DNA of 15,505 bases from an uncultured Roseburia sp. (GTDB lineage: Bacteria > Bacillota > Clostridia > Lachnospirales > Lachnospiraceae). Of this stretch, positions 7,458-14,660 are shown in pieces (the stretch's first letter is position 1; the number at the start of each line of letters is the position of its first letter). Location of the stretch: NCBI GenBank assembly GCA_945928585.1, contig CAMENQ010000013.1, positions 1 through 15,505 of the forward strand, given 5' to 3'. The notes under the pieces were generated by a model. It was given only the letters and a program-made list of their open reading frames with translations, was not told the origin of the DNA and searched no databases. A program made the position numbers and the translations under genes.

Positions 7458-8021
7458 ATGGGAAAAATAACAGTAGAGACTTGTGATATAGAAGGACTTA
7501 AAATCATTACTCCGACAGTATTTGGAGATGAGAGAGGATACTTTATGGAAACTTATAATTATAACGATTATAAGGAAGCAGGTATAGACATGGAGTTTGT
7601 ACAGGACAATCAGTCAGCGTCAAAGAAGGGCGTTTTAAGAGGACTTCATTTCCAAATAAACTATCCCCAGGACAAGCTGGTGCGCGTAATAAACGGTGAG
7701 GTGTTTGATGTGGCAGTGGATTTACGTCCCGGTTCAGAAACATACGGCAAGTGGTTTGGTGTAATTCTTTCAGCAGAAAACAAAAAACAGTTTTTTATAC
7801 CTAAAAACTTTGCACATGGATTTATAGTATTGTCTGATTATGCTGAGTTTGCATATAAGTGTACTGATTTTTATCATCCAAATGACGAGGGTGGTCTTAA
7901 GTGGGATGACCCTGAAATAGGAGTAAAATGGCCTATGCCTGAGGGGATGACAAAGGACGATTTAACTATTTCTGATAAGGATCAGAAATGGGGTGGAATA
8001 AAGGATTTAAAGGTAAAATAG
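7458..8021 (+). CDS. rfbC: dTDP-4-dehydrorhamnose 3,5-epimerase
   Basis: This 187-residue cupin-fold enzyme epimerises C3 and C5 of dTDP-4-keto-6-deoxy-glucose, the third step of dTDP-L-rhamnose synthesis. It shows FGDERGYFMETYN (22-34), QDNQSASKKGVLRGLHFQ (49-66, with the catalytic His H64), the QDKLVRV strand (71-77), FIPKNFAHGF (113-122) and the YKCTDFY segment (133-139) that carries the catalytic Tyr. All are diagnostic of RmlC and the length is normal. The start has AAAGGA at 7444-7449. Its stop is two bases before the wzm start, so sugar-nucleotide synthesis and export are tightly coupled. The alternative symbol is rmlC. Confidence 0.96.
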   Translation: MGKITVETCDIEGLKIITPTVFGDERGYFMETYNYNDYKEAGIDMEFVQDNQSASKKGVLRGLHFQINYPQDKLVRVINGEVFDVAVDLRPGSETYGKWFGVILSAENKKQFFIPKNFAHGFIVLSDYAEFAYKCTDFYHPNDEGGLKWDDPEIGVKWPMPEGMTKDDLTISDKDQKWGGIKDLKVK

Positions 8022-8023
8022 TA

Positions 8024-8827
8024 ATGAATTTATTAAAAGAGATAATAAGCAACCGAAAGCTTTTGTTTAAGCTGGCAAAAAATGATTTTAAAACAAAATA
8101 TGCAGGCTCATATCTTGGCATTTTTTGGGCGTTTGTGCAGCCGGTAGTAACTATAGCCATATATGTATTTGTATTTCAGGTTGGTTTTAGAGCTGGAGGA
8201 ACTGAAAACGGATATCATTTTGTACTTTATCTGATAGCAGGTATTATACCATGGTTCTTTTTTGCAGAAGCCTTACAAAATGCAACAAGCTGTCTTTTGG
8301 AATATAGCTATTTAGTAAAAAAGGTTGTATTTAATATCAGTATATTGCCTATATTAAAGGTAATATCTTCGCTGTTTGTTCATTTGTTTTTCATAGTTAT
8401 AAGCTATATTATATTTGTAGCTAACGGGAAGATGCCGGGGGTTCAGTTTGTACAGATAATATACTATACCACATGTGCAATAGTACTTGTAAGTGCACTT
8501 TCATATTTTACCTGTGCCATAACTCCGTTTTTTAAGGATTTTGCACAGATTATAAATATTATTACACAGATAGGTATGTGGATGACACCTATTATGTGGA
8601 AGGAAAGTATGCTTATAGGAACGGCAGCAGAAAAGCTGATATTTATATTAAAGCTTAATCCCATGTACTATATTGTACAGGGATACAGAGATGCGTTTAT
8701 GAATGGACCATGGTTCTTTGAGCATTTTAAGCTGACTATTTATTTCTGGTGCTTTGTTGTAGTTGCAGCATTTATAGGAAATAAAGTGTTTAACAGAATG
8801 AGAGTACATTTTTCAGATGTTTTGTAG
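8024..8827 (+). CDS. wzm: Polysaccharide ABC exporter permease (ABC-2 type, Wzm)
   Basis: This 267-residue inner-membrane permease of the Wzm/TagG/RfbD-exporter family forms the channel that moves finished polysaccharide across the membrane. I chose ATG 8024, not the in-frame ATG 7988 inside rfbC, because the family begins with a short amphipathic helix of the MNLLKEIISNR type and AAAGG at 8009-8013 precedes it. Family features are DFKTKYAGSYLGIFWAFVQP (residues 21-40), AGIIPWFFF, LVKKVVFNISILP, TPIMW and NPMYYIVQGYRD, with about six membrane segments. It pairs with the ATPase gene that follows after 14 bases; its TAG stop lies inside that gene's TAGGAG ribosome binding site, a sign of translational coupling. 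The exported chain is probably rhamnose-containing, given the flanking rml genes. Confidence 0.93.
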   Translation: MNLLKEIISNRKLLFKLAKNDFKTKYAGSYLGIFWAFVQPVVTIAIYVFVFQVGFRAGGTENGYHFVLYLIAGIIPWFFFAEALQNATSCLLEYSYLVKKVVFNISILPILKVISSLFVHLFFIVISYIIFVANGKMPGVQFVQIIYYTTCAIVLVSALSYFTCAITPFFKDFAQIINIITQIGMWMTPIMWKESMLIGTAAEKLIFILKLNPMYYIVQGYRDAFMNGPWFFEHFKLTIYFWCFVVVAAFIGNKVFNRMRVHFSDVL

Positions 8828-8841
8828 GAGAGATACCGATA

Positions 8842-10140
8842 ATGGACAATAAAGTTATTATAGTAGATGGCGTGACAAAGCTGTATAAGTTATATGATAA
8901 GCCAATGAACAGATTAAAGGAATCATTGTCATTGACGCATAAAAAATATCATACTGAGCATTTTGCACTTGATAAGATAGATTTTTCCGTTAACAAGGGA
9001 GAATGTCTTGGAATAATCGGAACAAACGGCTCCGGTAAATCAACATTGCTAAAAATAATCACAGGCGTATTAAACTCTACTGAAGGCAAGGTTACCGTAA
9101 ACGGAAAAATAAGTGCTCTCCTTGAACTTGGAGCAGGCTTTAATATGGAATATACAGGTATAGAAAATATATATCTTAACGGTACCATGATGGGATTTAC
9201 GGAAAAAGAAATGGATGCAAAACTGCAGGATATCATTGATTTTGCTGAAATAGGTGAGTTTATATATCAGCCTGTAAAGACATATTCAAGCGGTATGTTT
9301 GCACGACTGGCTTTTGCAGTTGCCATAAATGTTGAGCCTGATATTCTTATAGTAGATGAGGCATTAAGCGTTGGAGATATATTCTTTCAGGCAAAATGCT
9401 ATAAAAAGTTTAACGAGTTTAAGGAAGCAGGAAAAACAATTGTTTTCGTTTCACATGATTTAAGCAGCGTTCTTAAGTATTGTGACAGAACATTGCTTAT
9501 TCATAAAGGAAAGCAGATAAAGCTTGGAAAAACATCCGAAGTAGTAGATATATTTAAAAAAATACTGGTAAATCAATATGATGAACAGCCATCAGATAAT
9601 GAAGGCAGTGAAACCGGGGAAACGAAAGAAGAGATAAATTTACAGCCGGGACAGACAGAGGATGGAACGCTGTGGAAGGAAAAAATGATTGTTAATCCAA
9701 ACTTCAGCGATTATGGAAGTAAAGAGGCAGAGATAATTGATTTTGCCATAACAGATAAATCAGGGCATATTACAAATTCCATATATAAGGGAGAAGAATT
9801 TTCCATAAGGATGAAAGTAAAATTTAACAGGGACATTAAAAATCCTATTTGTGCCATAACAATAAAAGATTTAAAGGGAACGGAAATAACAGGAACTAAT
9901 ACTATGTTGGAGGAAAACAACATAGAAATGGGTAAAAAAGACCAGATAATAGCTGTAGAGTTCAGACAAAAAATGTCACTGCAGGGCGGTCAATATCTTT
10001 TATCTTTGGGACTTACAGGATACGAACTGGAAACATTTGTTGTTTACAACAGATTGTATGACATATGTAATATAGAGGTATTGTCCACCAGAAATACAAT
10101 CGGTTTTTATGATATGGATACAACGGTAACATATTTGTAA
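8842..10140 (+). CDS. wzt: Polysaccharide ABC exporter ATPase with C-terminal carbohydrate-binding domain (Wzt)
   Basis: This 432-residue protein has two parts. Residues 1-245 are the ATPase: Walker A GTNGSGKST (60-68), ABC signature YSSGMFARLAF (148-158), Walker B ILIVDE (168-173) and the switch His H205 in VSHD. An acidic, low-complexity linker follows (about 246-275). Residues about 283-432 form a beta-sandwich of the Wzt C-terminal type: YGSKEAEIIDFAI, KGEEFSIRMKVKF, AITIKDLKGTEITGTNT and LQGGQYLLSLGL. In E. coli O8/O9a this domain recognises the chemically capped non-reducing end of the polymer and is required for export. Wall teichoic acid TagH-type ATPases and simpler exporters do not have this domain in this form, so its presence here predicts a capped substrate. 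The next gene is a methyltransferase, which fits. Confidence 0.94.
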   Translation: MDNKVIIVDGVTKLYKLYDKPMNRLKESLSLTHKKYHTEHFALDKIDFSVNKGECLGIIGTNGSGKSTLLKIITGVLNSTEGKVTVNGKISALLELGAGFNMEYTGIENIYLNGTMMGFTEKEMDAKLQDIIDFAEIGEFIYQPVKTYSSGMFARLAFAVAINVEPDILIVDEALSVGDIFFQAKCYKKFNEFKEAGKTIVFVSHDLSSVLKYCDRTLLIHKGKQIKLGKTSEVVDIFKKILVNQYDEQPSDNEGSETGETKEEINLQPGQTEDGTLWKEKMIVNPNFSDYGSKEAEIIDFAITDKSGHITNSIYKGEEFSIRMKVKFNRDIKNPICAITIKDLKGTEITGTNTMLEENNIEMGKKDQIIAVEFRQKMSLQGGQYLLSLGLTGYELETFVVYNRLYDICNIEVLSTRNTIGFYDMDTTVTYL

Positions 10141-10151
10141 GGAAGGAAATT

Positions 10152-11078
10152 ATGATAGAAAATATTGGAAAAGTAAAACTGAATTTACAGTATTACAGCG
10201 GTCAGGATTTATATAGTGACGGGGCCATAGAGGACGAGCTTTTGGATATAGTGGCTAAATACAAAGAAGATGACTTTGACACTATTATAAAAGAAAAAAA
10301 TTCATGGCCTGTTTTGTACCATCTGTCAGGTATGAGACAAAATATTGTTACATGGTATCCATTTAAAGAAAATGCAAATGTGCTGGAGGTTGGAGCAGGC
10401 TGCGGAGCTATAACAGGAGCACTTACAGATAAGGCAGACAGGGTGGTGGCACTTGATTTATCTAAGAGACGAAGCACCATAAATGCCACACGAAACAAAG
10501 AAAAACAAAATCTTGAGATTATGGTGGGCAATTTTAACGACATTCAAAGCGGCATACAGGAAAAATTCGACTACATTACTCTTATAGGTGTTTTTGAATA
10601 TGCTGAAAGTTATATTAATGAAAAAAAGCCACAGGAAGTATTTCTTGAAAAAATAAATAAATTGCTTAAGGATGATGGAAAAATACTTATTGCAATAGAA
10701 AACAGGTTTGGATTAAAATATTTCGCAGGCTGCAAAGAGGACCATTTCAGCAGATTTGGTGAGGGTATAAGCGGTTATTATTCAACAGACGGAGTGAGAA
10801 CATTCAACAGGGACGAATGGAAAAAGCTTTTGGATAAATGTGGTTTTAAAAACTACAAGTTCTATTATCCATACCCTGATTATAAATTCCCAACTACCAT
10901 ATATTCTGATGAATATATGCCTAAAGCAGGGGAACTTACAAATAATATAAGAAATTTTGATACAGACAGAATTGTGTTGTTTGATGAGACTACAGCCTTT
11001 GACAGTATAATAGAAAATGAGAAATTTGCAGAATACTCAAACTCATTTTTTATTGAGGTAAATAAGAAAGAGAGTTAA
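10152..11078 (+). CDS. Class I SAM-dependent methyltransferase, candidate chain-capping enzyme
   Basis: This is a 308-residue Rossmann-fold methyltransferase. Motif I is VLEVGAGCGAITGAL (77-91), the SAM ribose-binding acidic residue is D101 in VVALDLS, and motif IV/post-I lies around FDYITLIGVFEY (139-150). The N-terminal YSDGAIEDELLDIV segment (21-34) occurs in polysaccharide-locus methyltransferases that I recall as sometimes fused to further domains. The acceptor cannot be read from the sequence. Its position directly after a Wzt with a sugar-binding domain, and three bases before a kinase-like coiled-coil gene, suggests that it methylates the chain end, like the N-terminal domain of WbdD or WsaE. 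It could instead methylate rhamnose residues internally. The start has AGGAAGGAA at 10140-10148. Confidence 0.85.
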   Translation: MIENIGKVKLNLQYYSGQDLYSDGAIEDELLDIVAKYKEDDFDTIIKEKNSWPVLYHLSGMRQNIVTWYPFKENANVLEVGAGCGAITGALTDKADRVVALDLSKRRSTINATRNKEKQNLEIMVGNFNDIQSGIQEKFDYITLIGVFEYAESYINEKKPQEVFLEKINKLLKDDGKILIAIENRFGLKYFAGCKEDHFSRFGEGISGYYSTDGVRTFNRDEWKKLLDKCGFKNYKFYYPYPDYKFPTTIYSDEYMPKAGELTNNIRNFDTDRIVLFDETTAFDSIIENEKFAEYSNSFFIEVNKKES

Positions 11079-11081
11079 TAT

Positions 11082-12428
11082 ATGGAAAATGTTATATATT
11101 CAAAGTTTTCGTGCGAGAGAAAAAAAGAATTTCAAATAGTCACGAAAATTACTGAAGAAAACAATATAAGACATATAAGAAAACAGGCAGTAAAAAGAGA
11201 GGGCTATGCTCATATAAGTGCCTTTGTTCAGAATATGCAAAAGCTTATTAACAGTGAAAGCTATAAAAATGTAAATGTAGTTAAATCAATACTGACTGAC
11301 AAGAGCACTGTGGAATTAGAATATATACCAGGAAAAACATTTGAAGAAATAATAAACGACAAAGCAAAACCGGAAAATACGGAAGAGCTTATTGCAACAA
11401 TCAAAGATTTTTTTAAGAACTTTGAAGTAAAGCAGAAATTTAAGAATACAGAGGATTTTAAAAGTGTATTTGGTGATATAAATTTTAGCGAAGATTACTT
11501 ATGTATGGATGCTTCAAATGTTGATTTGATTTTCAGTAATGTAATAGTAAGTGACGGGAAATATTATGTTTCCGACTATGAATGGGTATTTGATTTTTCG
11601 ATACCATTTAAGTATATAATATTCCGCTCTATTGCATTCAATGTAATGATTTCGCAAATGGGCCGGGAAAATATAGAAAGAATATATAAGAGCTTTGACA
11701 TAACAGAAGAAGAAATTAAAGCATTTTATAAGATGGAAACAAGTTTCCAGAATTATGTTTCAGGGGAAAAGGTGTTGGACTATTACGGCAGAACACACGA
11801 AAATATTGCTCTGCCTGCAAATGCCATAAATATTAAGAAAAATGTATATATACTGCAACTGGTTAGTGGTGATAGAATAATAGAAAAAAAGAATTTTTAT
11901 AAAGATACCTTTAAGGCAGAGTTTGATACAAATAATATAAAGGATGACATTACCGTAAGATTCGGAAACGGACAGGCTGTAATAAAACTTGAAAATATTA
12001 CGGCATATAAAGAGGGAAAGGCGTACAAACCGTTATATAAAGGTAATGATGATTTCAATATATATGATAATTATTATTTTAAAAGCGAGACACCTGAACT
12101 GTATATAAAAAATGACGATATGGAAAAACTTGAAATAGATGTCAAAATATACTATAGCGGCATAGGCGTTATAGGGCAATATATTGACAAAATATTCGAA
12201 GTGAACGAGATTAACGGCAGACTTAATAATGCCAATGTTGAGTTGGAGGATGTTAAGAAAAATCTGGCGAATGTTAATAAAGAGCTTATGCAGGTAAATG
12301 AAGATAAGGAAAAACTCATTAAACAAAATGGGGATTACAAGCTTGAGATAGATTACCTTCACAGCAAAGCCTGGTTCAAAATATATTTTAAGATGAAGAA
12401 ACTTAAGGATAAGCTTTTTAAGAGATAG
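11082..12428 (+). CDS. Kinase-like protein with beta-rich middle domain and C-terminal coiled coil (WbdD C-half-like candidate)
   Basis: I do not recognise this 448-residue protein as a named family. Residues about 1-240 look like a small-molecule or LPS kinase fold: candidate beta-3 Lys K34, hinge-like LEYIPGKTFEEII (79-91), NVDLIFSN (146-153), which has the spacing of the HxDxxxxN catalytic loop with Asn replacing His, and SDYEW (164-168) at the place of the metal-binding DxE/DFG. Residues about 245-362 are predicted beta-rich. Residues 374-426 form an almost perfect coiled coil, with V, L or I at most a and d positions. The end (430-448) is a basic amphipathic helix, AWFKIYFKMKKLKDKLFKR, suited to membrane contact. 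Domain order and the adjacent methyltransferase match E. coli WbdD. The likely role is chain capping and/or length control. No signal peptide is present, so it is cytoplasmic. Activity is unproven. Confidence 0.7.
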   Translation: MENVIYSKFSCERKKEFQIVTKITEENNIRHIRKQAVKREGYAHISAFVQNMQKLINSESYKNVNVVKSILTDKSTVELEYIPGKTFEEIINDKAKPENTEELIATIKDFFKNFEVKQKFKNTEDFKSVFGDINFSEDYLCMDASNVDLIFSNVIVSDGKYYVSDYEWVFDFSIPFKYIIFRSIAFNVMISQMGRENIERIYKSFDITEEEIKAFYKMETSFQNYVSGEKVLDYYGRTHENIALPANAINIKKNVYILQLVSGDRIIEKKNFYKDTFKAEFDTNNIKDDITVRFGNGQAVIKLENITAYKEGKAYKPLYKGNDDFNIYDNYYFKSETPELYIKNDDMEKLEIDVKIYYSGIGVIGQYIDKIFEVNEINGRLNNANVELEDVKKNLANVNKELMQVNEDKEKLIKQNGDYKLEIDYLHSKAWFKIYFKMKKLKDKLFKR

Positions 12429-12444
12429 GAGTATGAGGTGAAAT

Positions 12445-13416
12445 ATGGATGTTACTGTAGTTATACCTACAAAAAATGCAGGAAATCTTTTAGATACAGT
12501 TTTAAGTAAGGTTTTTGAGCAGAAGACACAATATGAATATGAGGTAATATGTGTAGATTCAGGTTCAAAGGACAATACACTTGATATTATACAAAAGTAT
12601 GATTGTAGACTTTTTCAGATTAAGCCTGAGGAATTTGGACATGGTAAGACAAGAAATTATGGAGCTTCAAAGGGAACAGGAACATATATTATTTTTATAA
12701 CACAGGATGCAGTGCCTGCATCTGACACATGGATGGAAAACTTCATTAATGCCATGAAACTGGACAAGGATATTGTAGGAGGCTTTGGTATACATTATCC
12801 GTACCCTGACTGCAACATACCTGACAAAAGAGATTTAAAGGCTCATTTTGAAGGATTTGGCAGTAATAATACAATATATTATCTTGAGGATAAGGAAAGA
12901 TATGACAGGGAAGAGGGTTACAGACATCTGCTTGCATTTTTCTCGGACAATAATTCATGTGTCAGGCGTGACATATGGGAACAATATCCGTATGATGATG
13001 TTGATTTTGCAGAAGACCAGATATGGGCAAGAAAAATGATAGAGCTTGGATATAAAAAGGTATACTGTCCGTATGCACCGGTTTACCATTCACACAATTA
13101 CAGCCTAAGCTCGTATGCAGGAAGATACTTTGATGAATATAAGGGCCTGTATAACCTTCATGGTTACAGAATGGCAGAAAAGCTTAGAAAAAACATACTT
13201 CCTATGTACAAACATATAAGAAGTGACTGGAAATATATTTTATCACTTAATGAGGGAATTTGTTTTAAAATAAGATGGATGCACTATTCGTTCTGGCGAA
13301 ATCATGCAAGGTACTATTTTGGTTATTTTGGAGGCAAATACAGCGACTTTTCTGAAAAGAAAAAAGCTTTTTTTGATAATCACATATCACAGCAGCATAA
13401 GCAGAGGAGAAAATAA
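12445..13416 (+). CDS. GT2 glycosyltransferase, rhamnosyltransferase-like
   Basis: This is a 323-residue GT-A family 2 enzyme. Motifs are VTVVIPTKNAG (3-13), VDSGSKDNT (37-45), FGHGKTRNYGA (64-74), TQDAVP (86-91) in the place of the metal-binding DxD, and FAEDQIWARKM (188-198), where E190/D191 lie at the catalytic base position. The EFGHGKTRN and TQDA forms are typical of bacterial rhamnosyltransferases. VYHSHNYSLSSYAGRYFDE (213-231) is likewise common in this group. The start has GAGGTGA at 12435-12441 and the next gene begins two bases after its stop. It probably adds rhamnose from dTDP-rhamnose to the growing lipid-linked chain in the cytoplasm, together with the GT4 enzyme downstream. The linkage cannot be told. 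Confidence 0.88.
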   Translation: MDVTVVIPTKNAGNLLDTVLSKVFEQKTQYEYEVICVDSGSKDNTLDIIQKYDCRLFQIKPEEFGHGKTRNYGASKGTGTYIIFITQDAVPASDTWMENFINAMKLDKDIVGGFGIHYPYPDCNIPDKRDLKAHFEGFGSNNTIYYLEDKERYDREEGYRHLLAFFSDNNSCVRRDIWEQYPYDDVDFAEDQIWARKMIELGYKKVYCPYAPVYHSHNYSLSSYAGRYFDEYKGLYNLHGYRMAEKLRKNILPMYKHIRSDWKYILSLNEGICFKIRWMHYSFWRNHARYYFGYFGGKYSDFSEKKKAFFDNHISQQHKQRRK

Positions 13417-13418
13417 AA

Positions 13419-14660
13419 ATGGCAAAAATTATAACTTTAATAAAAAAGACATATAGATGTTTAAGAAAAAAAGGTATAAACGGAATTATAGAAAAAATAG
13501 ACAATGTTAATCAGACAAAGACTGATGTAATAGGCTTTTATGATTATATTATGGATGTTCTGCCAATACCTTTTAATGAGGAGGAATATAACAAAGCAAA
13601 GGATGGACAGATTATTCTAAACTGGGTAATTCCGGAAATGGGAATAGGTTCAGGAGGACATATTAATATATTCAGATTTGTAAATAACCTTCAGGAAATG
13701 GGCATAAAAAACAGAATGTATATTTTTAAAGGAAATTCATGGGATACAAATGAGAGCCTTAAAAAATTTCTTGTGGAGAACTATGAAATATATAACAGTG
13801 ATATAGAGGTGTATACAGATGTGTCATATATGGAATTTGCACATGGAACAATAGCTACATCATGGAACACTGCATACTATGTGAGAAAGTTTAATAACAC
13901 TATATCGAAGTTTTATTTTGTTCAGGATTTTGAGCCATACTTTTTTGCAATGGGTTCAGAGTATATGTTTGCGGAAAACACATATAAGTTTGGCTTTAGA
14001 GGACTTACGGCAGGAGACTGGCTAAAGCATAAGCTGGAAAAAGAGTATGGAATGAAGACTACAAGCTTTGGCTTTTCGTATGACAGAGAGCTTTATACTG
14101 AAAAGGAAAAAAGGGATGATGTAAAGAGATTGTTTTTCTATGCAAGACCGGTTACTGCAAGAAGAGCTTTTGAACTGGGACTTCTGGCATTAAATGAAAT
14201 TACTAAGAGAATGCCGGAGGTTGAGGTGGTATTTGCAGGCTGGGATGTTAGCAATTACGAAATCCCATTTACCCATCTTAACGCAGGAAGTGTGAAGCTT
14301 GATGAACTTTCGGATTTGTATGCACAGTGTGATATGTGTCTCGTACTTTCAAATACAAATCTGTCACTTCTTCCTCTTGAGGTTATGGCATCAAATTCCG
14401 TAGCAGTCTGCACTAAGGGAGAAAACAGTGAATGGCTGGTAAATGATGAAAATTCCATTATGGTAGATTTTGATCCTGTAGCCATAGCAGATACTATAGT
14501 TTATTATTATAATCATCCTGATGAACTGGCAGCCATAAGAAAGAAAGGATTGGAATTCGCCCATAATACATCATGGAAAAAGGAAGCACAGAAGGTTTAT
14601 GATGCAATAATGAAAGGAATAAAAGAAGATGAAGAAAAATGTCCTTATATTAGGCGGTAA
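13419..14660 (+). CDS. GT4 glycosyltransferase, WsaF-like rhamnosyltransferase
   Basis: This is a 413-residue GT-B-fold enzyme resembling WsaF, the beta-1,2-rhamnosyltransferase of Geobacillus S-layer polyrhamnan synthesis. The N-terminal domain carries NWVIPEMGIGSGGHINIFRF (68-87) and FYFVQDFEPYFFAMGS (165-180). The C-terminal nucleotide-sugar domain begins at about LFFYARPVTARRAFELGL (238-255) and holds the SLLPLEVMAS segment (316-325, E321), corresponding to the family's acidic donor-binding motif. The first 35 residues are basic and amphipathic and may touch the membrane. The start has AGAGGAGA at 13403-13410. The last 32 bases overlap the start of the epimerase gene in another frame. With the preceding GT2 it probably builds the repeat unit; exact linkage and donor are inference from the family. 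Confidence 0.86.
   Translation: MAKIITLIKKTYRCLRKKGINGIIEKIDNVNQTKTDVIGFYDYIMDVLPIPFNEEEYNKAKDGQIILNWVIPEMGIGSGGHINIFRFVNNLQEMGIKNRMYIFKGNSWDTNESLKKFLVENYEIYNSDIEVYTDVSYMEFAHGTIATSWNTAYYVRKFNNTISKFYFVQDFEPYFFAMGSEYMFAENTYKFGFRGLTAGDWLKHKLEKEYGMKTTSFGFSYDRELYTEKEKRDDVKRLFFYARPVTARRAFELGLLALNEITKRMPEVEVVFAGWDVSNYEIPFTHLNAGSVKLDELSDLYAQCDMCLVLSNTNLSLLPLEVMASNSVAVCTKGENSEWLVNDENSIMVDFDPVAIADTIVYYYNHPDELAAIRKKGLEFAHNTSWKKEAQKVYDAIMKGIKEDEEKCPYIRR

Noticed and set aside
7988..8023. Upstream in-frame ATG for wzm inside rfbC
   Set aside because: It would add 12 residues foreign to the family; ATG 8024 gives the typical N terminus and leaves a two-base gap after rfbC.
12033..12575. Minus-strand open frame of 180 codons opposite the coiled-coil gene end and GT2 start
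   Set aside because: It runs antisense across two well-supported genes, has no recognisable motif and shows the Ile/Phe/Leu-rich composition expected of the reverse of AT-rich coding DNA.
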